This document shows positions 1 through 7,869 of a DNA stretch of 62,997 nucleotides, in pieces; within the stretch, counting starts at the first letter, position 1; every line of letters begins with the position of its first letter. The position numbers were made by a program, and so were the translations under genes. This DNA is from Mycolicibacterium cosmeticum (lineage in GTDB: Bacteria; Actinomycetota; Actinomycetes; Mycobacteriales; Mycobacteriaceae), in the NCBI GenBank assembly GCA_016197365.1, contig JACPVS010000005.1:1-62997 (forward strand), read 5' to 3'. Below the pieces are notes generated by a model that was not told where the DNA came from, made no database searches, and was given only the letters and a program-made list of their open reading frames with translations.

Positions 1-827
1 ACGGCGAGGTCCGCAACATCCGGTTCCAGAGCAGCTTCGAAGCCGTCAACCCGGCGCTACGGGACCAGCGCCGGAGCTACTCCCGCAACAACGTCGTGCA
101 TGCCCAGCATTGGGTGCACAGGGACGGACCCCGCCCGACGCTGTGCGTCATCCACGGTTTCATGGGCTCGCCCTACCTGCTCAATGGCCTGTTCTTCGCC
201 CTGCCGTGGTTCTACCGGTCCGGTTATGACGTGCTGCTCTACACCTTGCCGTTCCACGGTCCGCGCGCCGAGAAGCACTCGCCCTACAGCGGATACGGGT
301 ATTTCGCCGACGGTATGGCGGGCTTCGCCGAGGCGATGGCCCAGGCTGTGCACGACTTCCGTTCGGTACTCGACCATCTGGAGCACACCGGGGTGGATCG
401 CATTGCGCTGACGGGGATGTCGCTCGGCGGCTATACCGCGGCGCTGATCGCCAGCGTGGACGACCGCATTCAGGCGGTCATCCCGAACGTCCCGGTGGTC
501 ACCCCGGAGGCCGCGTTCGACGACTGGTTCCCGGCGAACAAGCTTGTCAGCCTGGGCAACCGGATCACCCACATCGACAAGGCCAAGTCCGATGCGGCCA
601 CCGCGTTCCATTCACCGCTGAACTACCGGCCGCTGGTCCCCCGGGACCGCCGCCTGATCATCGCCGGGCTCGGTGACAGGATGGCGCCCCCGCAGCAGGC
701 CGAGGCACTGTGGCGGCACTGGGACCGTTGCGCATTCCACTGGTTCCCGGGCAACCACATCCTGCACGTCAGCCAGCCGGACTATCTGCGCCGGATGACG
801 CGATTCATGCACCCGTTCATGTTCTGA
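1..827 (+). CDS. alpha/beta hydrolase, 5'-truncated by window edge
   Basis: Partial gene: the frame beginning at base 3 is open to the left edge with no stop, giving 274 visible residues, so the internal GTG at 96 is probably not the start. The protein shows the alpha/beta hydrolase pattern: an HGF oxyanion-type segment (HGFMGSP), a nucleophile elbow GMSLGG with the serine, a late GLGDR segment that could supply the acid residue, and a C-terminal GNHILH that could supply the histidine. Substrate cannot be told. It runs convergent to eccE3 and the two stop ends overlap by 11 bases (817-827). A conserved gene in this position and orientation (Rv0293c) follows ESX-3 in M. tuberculosis, from memory, so this is likely its orthologue. 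Confident on fold, not on function. Confidence 0.8.
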   Translation, partial: GEVRNIRFQSSFEAVNPALRDQRRSYSRNNVVHAQHWVHRDGPRPTLCVIHGFMGSPYLLNGLFFALPWFYRSGYDVLLYTLPFHGPRAEKHSPYSGYGYFADGMAGFAEAMAQAVHDFRSVLDHLEHTGVDRIALTGMSLGGYTAALIASVDDRIQAVIPNVPVVTPEAAFDDWFPANKLVSLGNRITHIDKAKSDAATAFHSPLNYRPLVPRDRRLIIAGLGDRMAPPQQAEALWRHWDRCAFHWFPGNHILHVSQPDYLRRMTRFMHPFMF

Positions 828-1728
828 CGGACGCCTCGGGCACGCCCGCCGGCCAACGCAGCTGCGAGGCAAACTCGTGTTCGGCCGGAGAATGACGGTC
901 AAGCCGCTGGGCGGCAAAGAGATTCAGCGCATCTAGGGTGGGACGTTGCCGGCCACCGAGCCGGATCAGCCCGGGTACCGGCACCGCTGCGCCGGGCGCC
1001 TCCGCGGTGCGCAGCGCGACGAGCGCTGCGGCGGAGTGCGGACCGAACTCGACGGCGGTCCAGGTTTCCTGCGCGGGATGTGCCCACACCGCATCGAGCA
1101 CCTCCGGCAACTGGTGCACCGGGATCCCGTAGGCCGCAACGAAGCCGGCGTCATCGGCCAGCGACCGCCACGATTCCTTCGCCCCCTCCGATACCGGATC
1201 CGGCTGGCCGCCGTCCATGGCGGTCACCGTCCAGCCGTTCTCCCGCAACTGATCGGCCAGCCGCCGCCCGACGATGTCGGTGGTGTCGTGCAACGGGATC
1301 CGCGCCGAGCGGGCCTGCAGCGCGGCCAGGTTATCTGCGGCGGCCATGGTCAGTCCCACCCACGTCTGGCGGCGGCCGCCGGCGTCGCGGCTGGTGATCC
1401 GCACCTTGCCGCAGCGCAGGCCGTAGCGATCGACATATCCGGCGATCAGCGCCACCGGCAGTTCGCTTTCTGCCGATTCGATCCGCAGCAGTATCGACGC
1501 GCGGTCGGCAGAGGCCGTCACCGGCGGCTTCTTCCGGGCGTTGCGACCGATGATCGCCAACCGCCGGCCCAGCAGAGTGGTGACGAATTGCCCACGCCAC
1601 CAAGCGAACACAACGATCACCACGGCGATGGCCGCACCCAGAACCCATCGCGAGGTGGCGGTCTGCCACGGGTAGGCCAGTGCGGCCGGAACGATGAAGA
1701 GCAAGGCCAGTGCGAGTCGGGCCGTCAT
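817..1728 (-). CDS. eccE3: ESX-3 type VII secretion membrane component EccE3
   Basis: Last gene of the ESX-3 operon, 303 residues. EccE is a peripheral subunit of the inner-membrane type VII secretion complex (EccB-C-D-E). The N-terminus has two closely spaced hydrophobic segments (about residues 3-18 and 26-44), followed by a soluble cytosolic domain, as in the family. The frame is open further upstream to 1908, but the start is placed at ATG 1728 because that ATG overlaps the mycP3 stop in an ATGA arrangement and begins directly with the membrane segment MTARLALALL. The 3' end overlaps the convergent hydrolase gene by 11 bases. EccE is the least conserved ESX core protein, and the assignment relies on topology plus position. 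Confidence 0.9.
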   Translation of the reverse strand: MTARLALALLFIVPAALAYPWQTATSRWVLGAAIAVVIVVFAWWRGQFVTTLLGRRLAIIGRNARKKPPVTASADRASILLRIESAESELPVALIAGYVDRYGLRCGKVRITSRDAGGRRQTWVGLTMAAADNLAALQARSARIPLHDTTDIVGRRLADQLRENGWTVTAMDGGQPDPVSEGAKESWRSLADDAGFVAAYGIPVHQLPEVLDAVWAHPAQETWTAVEFGPHSAAALVALRTAEAPGAAVPVPGLIRLGGRQRPTLDALNLFAAQRLDRHSPAEHEFASQLRWPAGVPEASVRT

Positions 1729-3107
1729 GCGGCTGTGTCCTTCCTTGGGTGTGCGGTGATCGCGGCGACGGCCAGCACGAGCAGCGCGAGCGCACCGGTG
1801 CCGAGGAACGCGACGGTCCGCGGGGTGAGGTCTTTCTGAGCGGGAGGCGGCGGTGCCGCAACCGTTCTCGTCGTGTCGGCCGGACCGCCGGGCCCGGGGA
1901 CATCCCACGTCAGCGCGGCGACGGGGTCGACGCTGCCCGCGCCCACCAGGTTCGACGGCGACCGGTCGGCGCCGTGTGCGGTGACGGTCAACCTGCGCAC
2001 CACCTGGTCTGCGGTCAACTCGGGGAACCGGGCGCGCACCAGCGCCGCAACACCCGACACATAGGCCGCGGCGTAACTCGTCCCACTGGCCGACGCCAGT
2101 TCACCTTTGGCATTGGGCAGCCCGTTGGCCAGGCCACCGTCTCCCCCGTTGCTCACCGAGGTGATGTCCTGCCCCGGGGCGGCGATACCGACCCACGGTC
2201 CGGCCATGCTGAACGGTGCCGGCTCCCCGGCGCGAGTCAGCGCGCCCACCGACAACACGTACGGCTGCCACCAGGACGGAATGGACACCGAGGTGACCCC
2301 GCCCCAGTTGCGCGGGTCGTCCGGGCGCGCCGGATCGGCCAACGGGTTTGCTGCGCAGGTGGTTCCGGCTCCGGTGGTGGAGCTGCTGTTGCCTGCGGCC
2401 GCGACGATCACGGCATCCTTCTGCACCGCCGCGTAGCGCAGCGCAGCGCCCAGCGCGGACTGATCGACGGCGCTGTCGGCGGGCAGACACGTCACCGCGG
2501 AGATGTTGATGACCCGGGCACCCAGATCGGCGGCCCGCACCACGGCACGCGCCAAGGTCGCGACGTCGATGGTGGCCCGGGTGGTCTCTGGGTCTGCACC
2601 CTGTTGCGCGGGCGAGTAGTGCGCCGACGTCTGGCGGATCGCGAGCAGTTCGGCACCGGGCGCGACGCCGGAGAAGCCGTCGGCACCGGGCTGGCCGGCG
2701 ATCAGTCCGGCGATCAGGGTGCCGTGGCCGTCGCAGTCGGTCAGTCCGTCAGATGATGCGACGAAGTCGCCACCCGCCTGCACGTTCGGCAGCCGCGGCC
2801 CCGGGTGTACGCCGGTGTCGATGACGGCCACGGTCTGCCCCTCCCCACGGCTGTACTGCCACGCCCCGGACAGGTTGAGGGTCAACTGATTCGGGTTCAC
2901 CGCCGCCGAGTCGCTGCCGGGCAGCACACCCGTGGTCACGCACGGGGTGCGCAGGCTCATCGTCTGTACCGGACCGGCCGAACCCGCGGGCGGGGCGATC
3001 TGATCGTCGACCGCGGGCGGGGTGATCGCCAGCGCGGAGGGACAGATCAGCAGCGCCACGGCACCGATGGCGCCGAAAGCTGCCGACCCACTTCGCTTTC
3101 CGGTCAC
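1725..3107 (-). CDS. mycP3: ESX-3 mycosin, membrane-anchored subtilisin-like serine protease
   Basis: Mycosin of ESX-3, 460 residues, needed for stability and function of the secretion complex. It has an N-terminal signal sequence (about residues 8-27), then a subtilase domain with the catalytic triad visible: D97 in VAVIDTG, H128 in DGHGT and S344 in SGTSYAA, with oxyanion N240 in AAAGN. A C-terminal transmembrane helix (about 429-451) and a short basic tail anchor it, placing the protease domain in the periplasm. Start is GTG at 3107, whose GTGA overlaps the eccD3 stop, implying translational coupling. Cysteines at 56, 125, 207 and 251 may form disulfides. Downstream it overlaps eccE3 by ATGA. 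The family assignment is secure. Confidence 0.95.
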   Translation of the reverse strand: MTGKRSGSAAFGAIGAVALLICPSALAITPPAVDDQIAPPAGSAGPVQTMSLRTPCVTTGVLPGSDSAAVNPNQLTLNLSGAWQYSRGEGQTVAVIDTGVHPGPRLPNVQAGGDFVASSDGLTDCDGHGTLIAGLIAGQPGADGFSGVAPGAELLAIRQTSAHYSPAQQGADPETTRATIDVATLARAVVRAADLGARVINISAVTCLPADSAVDQSALGAALRYAAVQKDAVIVAAAGNSSSTTGAGTTCAANPLADPARPDDPRNWGGVTSVSIPSWWQPYVLSVGALTRAGEPAPFSMAGPWVGIAAPGQDITSVSNGGDGGLANGLPNAKGELASASGTSYAAAYVSGVAALVRARFPELTADQVVRRLTVTAHGADRSPSNLVGAGSVDPVAALTWDVPGPGGPADTTRTVAAPPPPAQKDLTPRTVAFLGTGALALLVLAVAAITAHPRKDTAA

Positions 3108-4519
3108 CTATTCAGGACCCATTCGAACAGCCCCAGCAGGTAGGCGGCCAGCGGGATCACCGACGCGTCCACCGCGGCGGCGACGAAGCCGAGCAGGCGC
3201 CGGGCGGGAAGTGAGTAGGTGTCCGGCGCGGCGATCCGCGGGTTGAGCGCCACCAGCACCCAGGCGGCCACCAAGGCGGTGAGCACGCCGAGCGCCCACC
3301 AGGCCGCGGTGTAGCGGTCGGTGACCAGCAGGACGACCAGCAGCACCGCGGTCACCAGGAACGAGTGGCTCAGCAGCCAGGCCTTGCACGCGGCCGAATC
3401 CCACACCCGGGCGCGCAGGGCCATACCCGCCGCGGCGGCGACCACCAGCACCCACGCCCACGGTGACACCGCGGGTCCACCGACCAGGATCACCGACCCA
3501 GCGACCGACAGCAGCACACCGGCGGCCAGGAAGCCGGTCTGATGGGCGTTGGTGACGCGAACCCGGCGCGGCAGATCCTCCAGGATGCGCAACGGTTGGG
3601 CCGACGGCGTCGGGTCGCCGGGCGCCGGGATGACGGGGACGGGCAGCCGTGCCCACAGGGCGGCCAGTTGGGCGGCCTGCACGGTGACCAGCAAGGCGAA
3701 AACGATCAGACCGCAACCGATCCGGGTGTCGGTCAGCTCCCAGACGCTGGCCAGCGCCGCGAACAGCAGCACACCGAACCCGGTCACCGCCGCCGCTGTG
3801 AACGTAGCGATGGCGCGCTCGAACACCACGATGCTGATGATCGACCACGCAGTCACGCCGGCCGCGGCGAGCAGCAACTGTGCGGCGCCGACGTCGCCGG
3901 GAACCGCGAGCGCGAACGCCACCGCGACGGGTACGAGTGGCGTGACCGCCAGTGCGGTACCCAATGCGGGGGAACCCGCCCGGGCCACCAGGGCTGCCAC
4001 CACCGTCACCAGTGCGACGCCGGCGAGGGTGAACAGCCCGGCGGCGTGGCCGGTGCTGACCCGGAAGGTGGCCGCCAACAAAGTCGCCAGCAGCACGAGC
4101 GCGATCACCGCGACGGCGCCGCCACGCTGGATCTGCGCTGCGCCCCAGGCCCGCTCGCGTGCGGCGGAGAAGATCACTGCCGCGTCGGCGATGTCCTCGA
4201 TGATTCGGGGCGCGGCCGGGCCGGCCGGAATCTCCTGCAGCGCCAGCAGATCACCGTCGACCACGCCGACGGTGTCCAGCGTCGCGTCCAGGCTGAACGG
4301 CGCGCCGCCGATCGGGGCGAGACTCAGTCGGGTAAGGGTGTCGTCGCGGTCGCCGCTGGTGGGCAGCACGGTGCGCTGGACGGCCGGAATGATCTCGCGC
4401 AGCGGCAGTTCGGCCGGCAGCGCCAGTTCCGTGAGCCGTCCGGCTTGCTCGCCTTCGCCACCGGTACCGGCAGCCAGCACGGCCACCCGCACGATCGGCA
4501 TCACAGTGTTGTCGGGCAT
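3104..4519 (-). CDS. eccD3: ESX-3 integral membrane channel component EccD3
   Basis: EccD is the polytopic membrane subunit of the type VII secretion complex. The N-terminal roughly 100 residues are soluble and fit the ubiquitin-like EccD domain (IVRVAVLAAG, LPREI-type segments). The rest is a dense series of hydrophobic helices, about eleven. Two starts are possible: ATG 4519 (MPDNTV) gives 471 residues, close to the 472 I recall for M. tuberculosis EccD3, and has a weak GGAAA upstream; ATG 4501 (MPIVRV) would overlap the espG3 stop as TGATG. I chose 4519. The frame stays open to 4654, but that extension reads as basic shadow sequence of espG3. It is coupled to mycP3 through a GTGA overlap. 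Confidence 0.93.
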   Translation of the reverse strand: MPDNTVMPIVRVAVLAAGTGGEGEQAGRLTELALPAELPLREIIPAVQRTVLPTSGDRDDTLTRLSLAPIGGAPFSLDATLDTVGVVDGDLLALQEIPAGPAAPRIIEDIADAAVIFSAARERAWGAAQIQRGGAVAVIALVLLATLLAATFRVSTGHAAGLFTLAGVALVTVVAALVARAGSPALGTALAVTPLVPVAVAFALAVPGDVGAAQLLLAAAGVTAWSIISIVVFERAIATFTAAAVTGFGVLLFAALASVWELTDTRIGCGLIVFALLVTVQAAQLAALWARLPVPVIPAPGDPTPSAQPLRILEDLPRRVRVTNAHQTGFLAAGVLLSVAGSVILVGGPAVSPWAWVLVVAAAAGMALRARVWDSAACKAWLLSHSFLVTAVLLVVLLVTDRYTAAWWALGVLTALVAAWVLVALNPRIAAPDTYSLPARRLLGFVAAAVDASVIPLAAYLLGLFEWVLNR

Positions 4520-5358
4520 CGGTTTTCCGTTCTCTGGTCGAAATCTTTGCTCAGTCGGGAGGGGAACCAGGAGCCGTCCGGCAGGCTCGCGGTCAGGCGT
4601 TCCACCGCGTCGGCGATCGCCGACGTGTGTCCGGGGGTGAAGGTCGAGACCCACTCGCCGTCGAACGCCTGCGTGGGGTACACCAGCAGGCGCCCGGCTG
4701 CACAGTCGACGACGCTGACGCCCACCTGAGTGCTCACCCGGTATCCGTCGCGGTGTTCGCCGGCGACGATCTCTGCGTAGCTACGCCGGCCGGTGAGGAC
4801 CGACTCCACCACCGGGCGCGCGGACGCCGGGATCCCCAGGTGGTCGATGACCTCGGCGAGATCAGTTCCGCCGCGCAACTTCTCGTCCGCGCGGGCACCC
4901 GCACGCATGGGGACGGTGAAGTCGTCGAAGTCCGCAGGTGTGCGCGCTTGCAACCCGGCGGTCAGAACCGGCACCAGGTCATGCGGGTGCGCGATGTCCA
5001 TCTCGGTGAACGTCACAAGACCCCCGCTGCGCAGCGCGACGATTACTATCCCGTCGCTCCGGCCGACCACGCCACGCAGCATGTTGCCGCCGGCGCTCAC
5101 CACGCGGATCTCCAGCCACTGCCGCGCCCGGCAGGTCAACGTGATCCATTGGGCAACCGCGGGATTGATGGTGCCACCCGCGGAGATGACACCGAGTGCG
5201 GTGAGTTCGGCGACCCGATCGGCCGCGAACGCACCTGCGACCGACGGCTCGCTGTAGGGCGGCGTGATGGCCAGCACCCACGGGAACGAGCCTGCCCCGG
5301 TCAGTTCGGCGAGGTACCAGGCCTGCTCGACGGTCAGCTCGACCGCATTAGCAGCCAT
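4501..5358 (-). CDS. espG3: ESX-3 PE/PPE chaperone EspG3
   Basis: EspG proteins bind PPE partners of PE/PPE heterodimers in the cytosol and keep them soluble for secretion. This 285-residue protein begins MAANAVELTVEQAW, contains the EspG-like internal repeats of beta-rich segments, and lies in the fixed ESX-3 position between esxH and eccD3. Its ATG directly abuts the esxH stop (TAG then ATG), so the two are almost certainly translated together. It is expected to serve the PE5/PPE4 pair encoded in this operon. The 3' end overlaps the preferred eccD3 start by 19 bases. There is no membrane segment or signal peptide, consistent with a cytosolic chaperone. Confidence 0.93.
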   Translation of the reverse strand: MAANAVELTVEQAWYLAELTGAGSFPWVLAITPPYSEPSVAGAFAADRVAELTALGVISAGGTINPAVAQWITLTCRARQWLEIRVVSAGGNMLRGVVGRSDGIVIVALRSGGLVTFTEMDIAHPHDLVPVLTAGLQARTPADFDDFTVPMRAGARADEKLRGGTDLAEVIDHLGIPASARPVVESVLTGRRSYAEIVAGEHRDGYRVSTQVGVSVVDCAAGRLLVYPTQAFDGEWVSTFTPGHTSAIADAVERLTASLPDGSWFPSRLSKDFDQRTENRCPTTL

Positions 5359-5646
5359 CTAGCCCCATTTGGCGCCCTCGGCCTGATCGCGGGCGTTCAT
5401 CGCGACGGTGTTGGTCTCATGGGTGCTGGCCATCGCCTGGTACGCCCGGACCAACTCGACCATGCTGGTGTTCCACTGCGCCTGCCACGCCTGGTACGTC
5501 ATCCCGGTGTCGCCCTGCCAGGCGCTGCCCAGGGCGGCCTGCTCGGCGGCGATGTCGGCGCCCACCGCGTTCAGTGCGCCTGCGTAACCGGCCATTTCGC
5601 CGGCGAGTCCCAGCATGGCCGGGTAGTTGTACATGATCTGCGACAT
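5359..5646 (-). CDS. esxH: ESX-3 secreted WXG100 protein EsxH (TB10.4 family)
   Basis: Small secreted WXG100 substrate of ESX-3, 95 residues, forming a 1:1 helical hairpin dimer with EsxG. The WXG turn is W43-Q44-G45, and the C-terminus ends in the family-typical AEGAKWG. It aligns without gaps to M. tuberculosis EsxH recalled from memory. The M. tuberculosis EsxG-EsxH zinc site uses EsxH H14, H70, H76 and E77; here H76 and E77 remain but position 14 is Leu and 70 is Gln. A good ribosome site (AGGAGA) lies just upstream of the ATG. It is separated from esxG by 25 bases and abuts espG3. Confidence 0.96.
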   Translation of the reverse strand: MSQIMYNYPAMLGLAGEMAGYAGALNAVGADIAAEQAALGSAWQGDTGMTYQAWQAQWNTSMVELVRAYQAMASTHETNTVAMNARDQAEGAKWG

Positions 5647-5671
5647 GTTGTTCTCCTGGTCGGCTGGTGGG

Positions 5672-5965
5672 TCAGATGGAGGTGTAGCTCGTGGCGGCGG
5701 ACGCGTCCTGCGCCACGTAGGTGCCTGCCGCGTCGCTCAGGTTGGCCTGGGCGATGTCCAGCAGTGCGTTCACCCGGGCGGCCACCTCGATGAAGCGGGC
5801 GTGCGCACCCTGGAACGCCGCGGAGGACTCGCCCATGTGGAAGGCCTGCGAAGCGGTGGCGGCCTGCTCGGCCTGCGCGATGGTGCTACGCATCAGGGCC
5901 GCCTTGGCGCCGAATGCGGACTCCGAGGCGACGATCTGCGGGATGTGTGCGTCGAGCATGCTCAT
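5672..5965 (-). CDS. esxG: ESX-3 secreted WXG100-like protein EsxG
   Basis: Partner of EsxH, 97 residues. It lacks a literal WXG; the turn is instead AAFQG at about residues 49-53, as is normal for EsxG. The C-terminal part ([13 protein letters not shown]) provides the flexible tail with a possible secretion signal (Y83-V-A-Q-D). The start ATG at 5965 is preceded by AAAGGAAC. The gene lies 52 bases downstream of PPE4 and 25 upstream of esxH. The EsxG-EsxH pair is the core ESX-3 substrate and is linked in mycobacteria to siderophore-mediated iron acquisition. Confidence 0.95.
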   Translation of the reverse strand: MSMLDAHIPQIVASESAFGAKAALMRSTIAQAEQAATASQAFHMGESSAAFQGAHARFIEVAARVNALLDIAQANLSDAAGTYVAQDASAATSYTSI

Positions 5966-6017
5966 GAATGTTCCTTTCGAATGTGGTGATCGGACGGACT
6001 CGCATTCGGGGTTGCGC

Positions 6018-7559
6018 TCAGTTGTGCTGTCCCCCTTCTGGTCCTGACGTCCAGTTGCCGGGCAGCATCGGGTCCACCGGTCCGCCGCCGAACTGATCGC
6101 CGGTCATCTCGGTCAGCCCGGCCGCCTTGCCGTCCCCGGCGACGGTGCCGCTGAACCCCATCGGCCCCGCGCCGCGCGCGGATGCCCGGACCGCCGGCTC
6201 CTCCTGATGGGGAACCGGTGGGCGCTCGTCGTCCTCGTCGTAGTCCATGTATTCGTCGGCGTACGCGAAATCCTTGATCTCGGCGGCCTTCTTGCGGCGT
6301 CGCTTGCGCCGCTCCATCGCCGTCAGCGCGGCGGCCGAACCGATCGCGGCGGCCGATCCCGAGGCGGGCGCCTTGGCCGCGGTGTGGTCCCGGATCACCG
6401 GCGTGAAGCCCTCATCGGGACCGCCACCGGGCACGGCGTACGCCACGGCGGTGGCCGCCACCGGGGCGGCCGCGGGTGCACTCACGGGCGCGGTCCCGGC
6501 CGGCGCACCCGCCGGCGCACCCGCTGAGGCGCTGATGGTCGGGGCGACGCTGGCCACTGGCCACACGTTGGGCTGGTCGGCGCGCTGCGCAGGTGCCTCG
6601 GGCACGGCGGCTTCCGCAGGCACCTCGGGTTGCGGGATGAGGGCGAGCAGACCCAGCATGGCCAGGCCGACGCCGGCCAGAGCGGGCAACAGGAACGGAA
6701 GGATGGCCACCCCGATCCAGGTTCCCCAGCCGACCGGCTGCAGGATCGCCTGATAGAGCAGCGCGGACAACAGCGGCCCCCACTGCACCAGCGCCGCGGT
6801 CGGGTTCGTGAGGAAGTCGAGGATGATCTGCCGGGTCGTCCCGATCGGGTCCTTGAAGAAATCCCAGATGAGGTCGCCGCCCACCAGCGACTTGATGTAC
6901 TGCTCGAGGAAGCTTGCGATCGAGTTCGAACTGTCCAGTGCGGTACCCGAATCCACTGCCTGGGCCTGTGCCAGCGACTGGGTGGCCGTCGCAACCGCCG
7001 CACCCGCCTCACCGACGCCGGGGAGCACCACCATCGGTGCCGGTTGCAGCACGGGCGTGGCAGCCACGGTGGCAGCCGACACCGCCTGGTAGGTGGTCAT
7101 CACAGTGGCCGCCTGGATCCACATTCGGACGTAGTCGGCTTCGTTCACCGCGATGGGAATGGTGTTGAGACCGAAGAAGTTCGTGGCCAGCAGCGCGCCG
7201 TGCGCGACGTGGTTGGCGGCCAGTTCGGCCAGCGTCGGCATGGTGACCAGGGCGGTGCTGTAGGCCGCGGCCGCGGTTTCGTGCTGCGCCGCGGCGATCG
7301 CGCTGTGGGTGCCTGCTTGCGCCAGCCACATCAGATACGGCTGGTGCGCGGCGATGTACTGTTCCGAGCTCGGGCCCTCCCACGAACCTGCGCCGACCGA
7401 TCCCAGGGTGGTGACGAGTTCGCCTGCAGCCGTCGCATATTCGGCACTGAGTGCCTGCCACGCCCCCGCGGCGGCCAGTAGCGACCCGGGGCCCGGGCCG
7501 CTGCTGAGCAGCGCCGAATGCACCTCGGGTGGCAGGGCCATCCAGATGGGGGCGGTCAC
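6018..7559 (-). CDS. PPE4: ESX-3 PPE family protein, PPE4-like
   Basis: PPE-domain protein of 513 residues, the length I recall for M. tuberculosis PPE4. It starts [13 protein letters not shown], with the PPE motif at 10-12 and a WEG turn at 60-62, giving the roughly 180-residue helical PPE domain that pairs with PE5. The middle is Ala/Val-rich with hydrophobic stretches (about 250-310). The C-terminal third is low complexity (Ala/Pro-rich about 315-380) and then has a strongly basic cluster RRKRRRKK followed by an acidic patch. Start is GTG 7559, one base after the PE5 stop, retaining the conserved N-terminus. ESX-3 PPE4 is associated with mycobactin iron uptake. Confidence 0.93.
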   Translation of the reverse strand: MTAPIWMALPPEVHSALLSSGPGPGSLLAAAGAWQALSAEYATAAGELVTTLGSVGAGSWEGPSSEQYIAAHQPYLMWLAQAGTHSAIAAAQHETAAAAYSTALVTMPTLAELAANHVAHGALLATNFFGLNTIPIAVNEADYVRMWIQAATVMTTYQAVSAATVAATPVLQPAPMVVLPGVGEAGAAVATATQSLAQAQAVDSGTALDSSNSIASFLEQYIKSLVGGDLIWDFFKDPIGTTRQIILDFLTNPTAALVQWGPLLSALLYQAILQPVGWGTWIGVAILPFLLPALAGVGLAMLGLLALIPQPEVPAEAAVPEAPAQRADQPNVWPVASVAPTISASAGAPAGAPAGTAPVSAPAAAPVAATAVAYAVPGGGPDEGFTPVIRDHTAAKAPASGSAAAIGSAAALTAMERRKRRRKKAAEIKDFAYADEYMDYDEDDERPPVPHQEEPAVRASARGAGPMGFSGTVAGDGKAAGLTEMTGDQFGGGPVDPMLPGNWTSGPEGGQHN

Positions 7560-7560
7560 G

Positions 7561-7869
7561 TCAGCCGCGCGCGATCAGGTACGACGACGCGGCCAGCGCA
7601 TCACCGGCGGCGTAAGTCGCCCCGGATTCGGCGACCCCGGCTCCGGCCCGGCCGAGCTCCTCCACGGCGAGCGCCGCGACGGTGCTGTGTTCGACACCTG
7701 CGGCGCTGAAACCGGCAGCGGTTTGCAGCGACACGGGATCGGCGGCCGGCGGGAGCACCGCGTTCACCACCGGTGCGGCGGCGGCGTGGGCCGCGGCCAG
7801 CCGTGCTGTCAACGCCTCGACCGCGGCTCCGGCGGCGGTCAGACCTTCGGGAACGACACGCAGAGTCAT
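7561..7869 (-). CDS. PE5: ESX-3 PE family protein, PE5-like
   Basis: A 102-residue PE-domain protein with the Pro-Glu motif at residues 7-8 (VVPEG) and the general type VII secretion motif YxxxD/E visible as Y86-A-A-G-D90. There is no C-terminal extension, so it is a bare PE domain. It is expected to dimerise with PPE4 and be exported by ESX-3 through EspG3. Its ATG overlaps the eccC3 stop by one base (TGATG), and its stop lies one base from the PPE4 GTG, so all three are translationally linked. Confidence 0.94.
   Translation of the reverse strand: MTLRVVPEGLTAAGAAVEALTARLAAAHAAAAPVVNAVLPPAADPVSLQTAAGFSAAGVEHSTVAALAVEELGRAGAGVAESGATYAAGDALAASSYLIARG

Noticed and set aside
96..827. GTG at base 96 as the start of the left-edge hydrolase
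   Set aside because: The same frame is open from base 3 with protein-like sequence and no stop, so the gene most likely begins outside the window.
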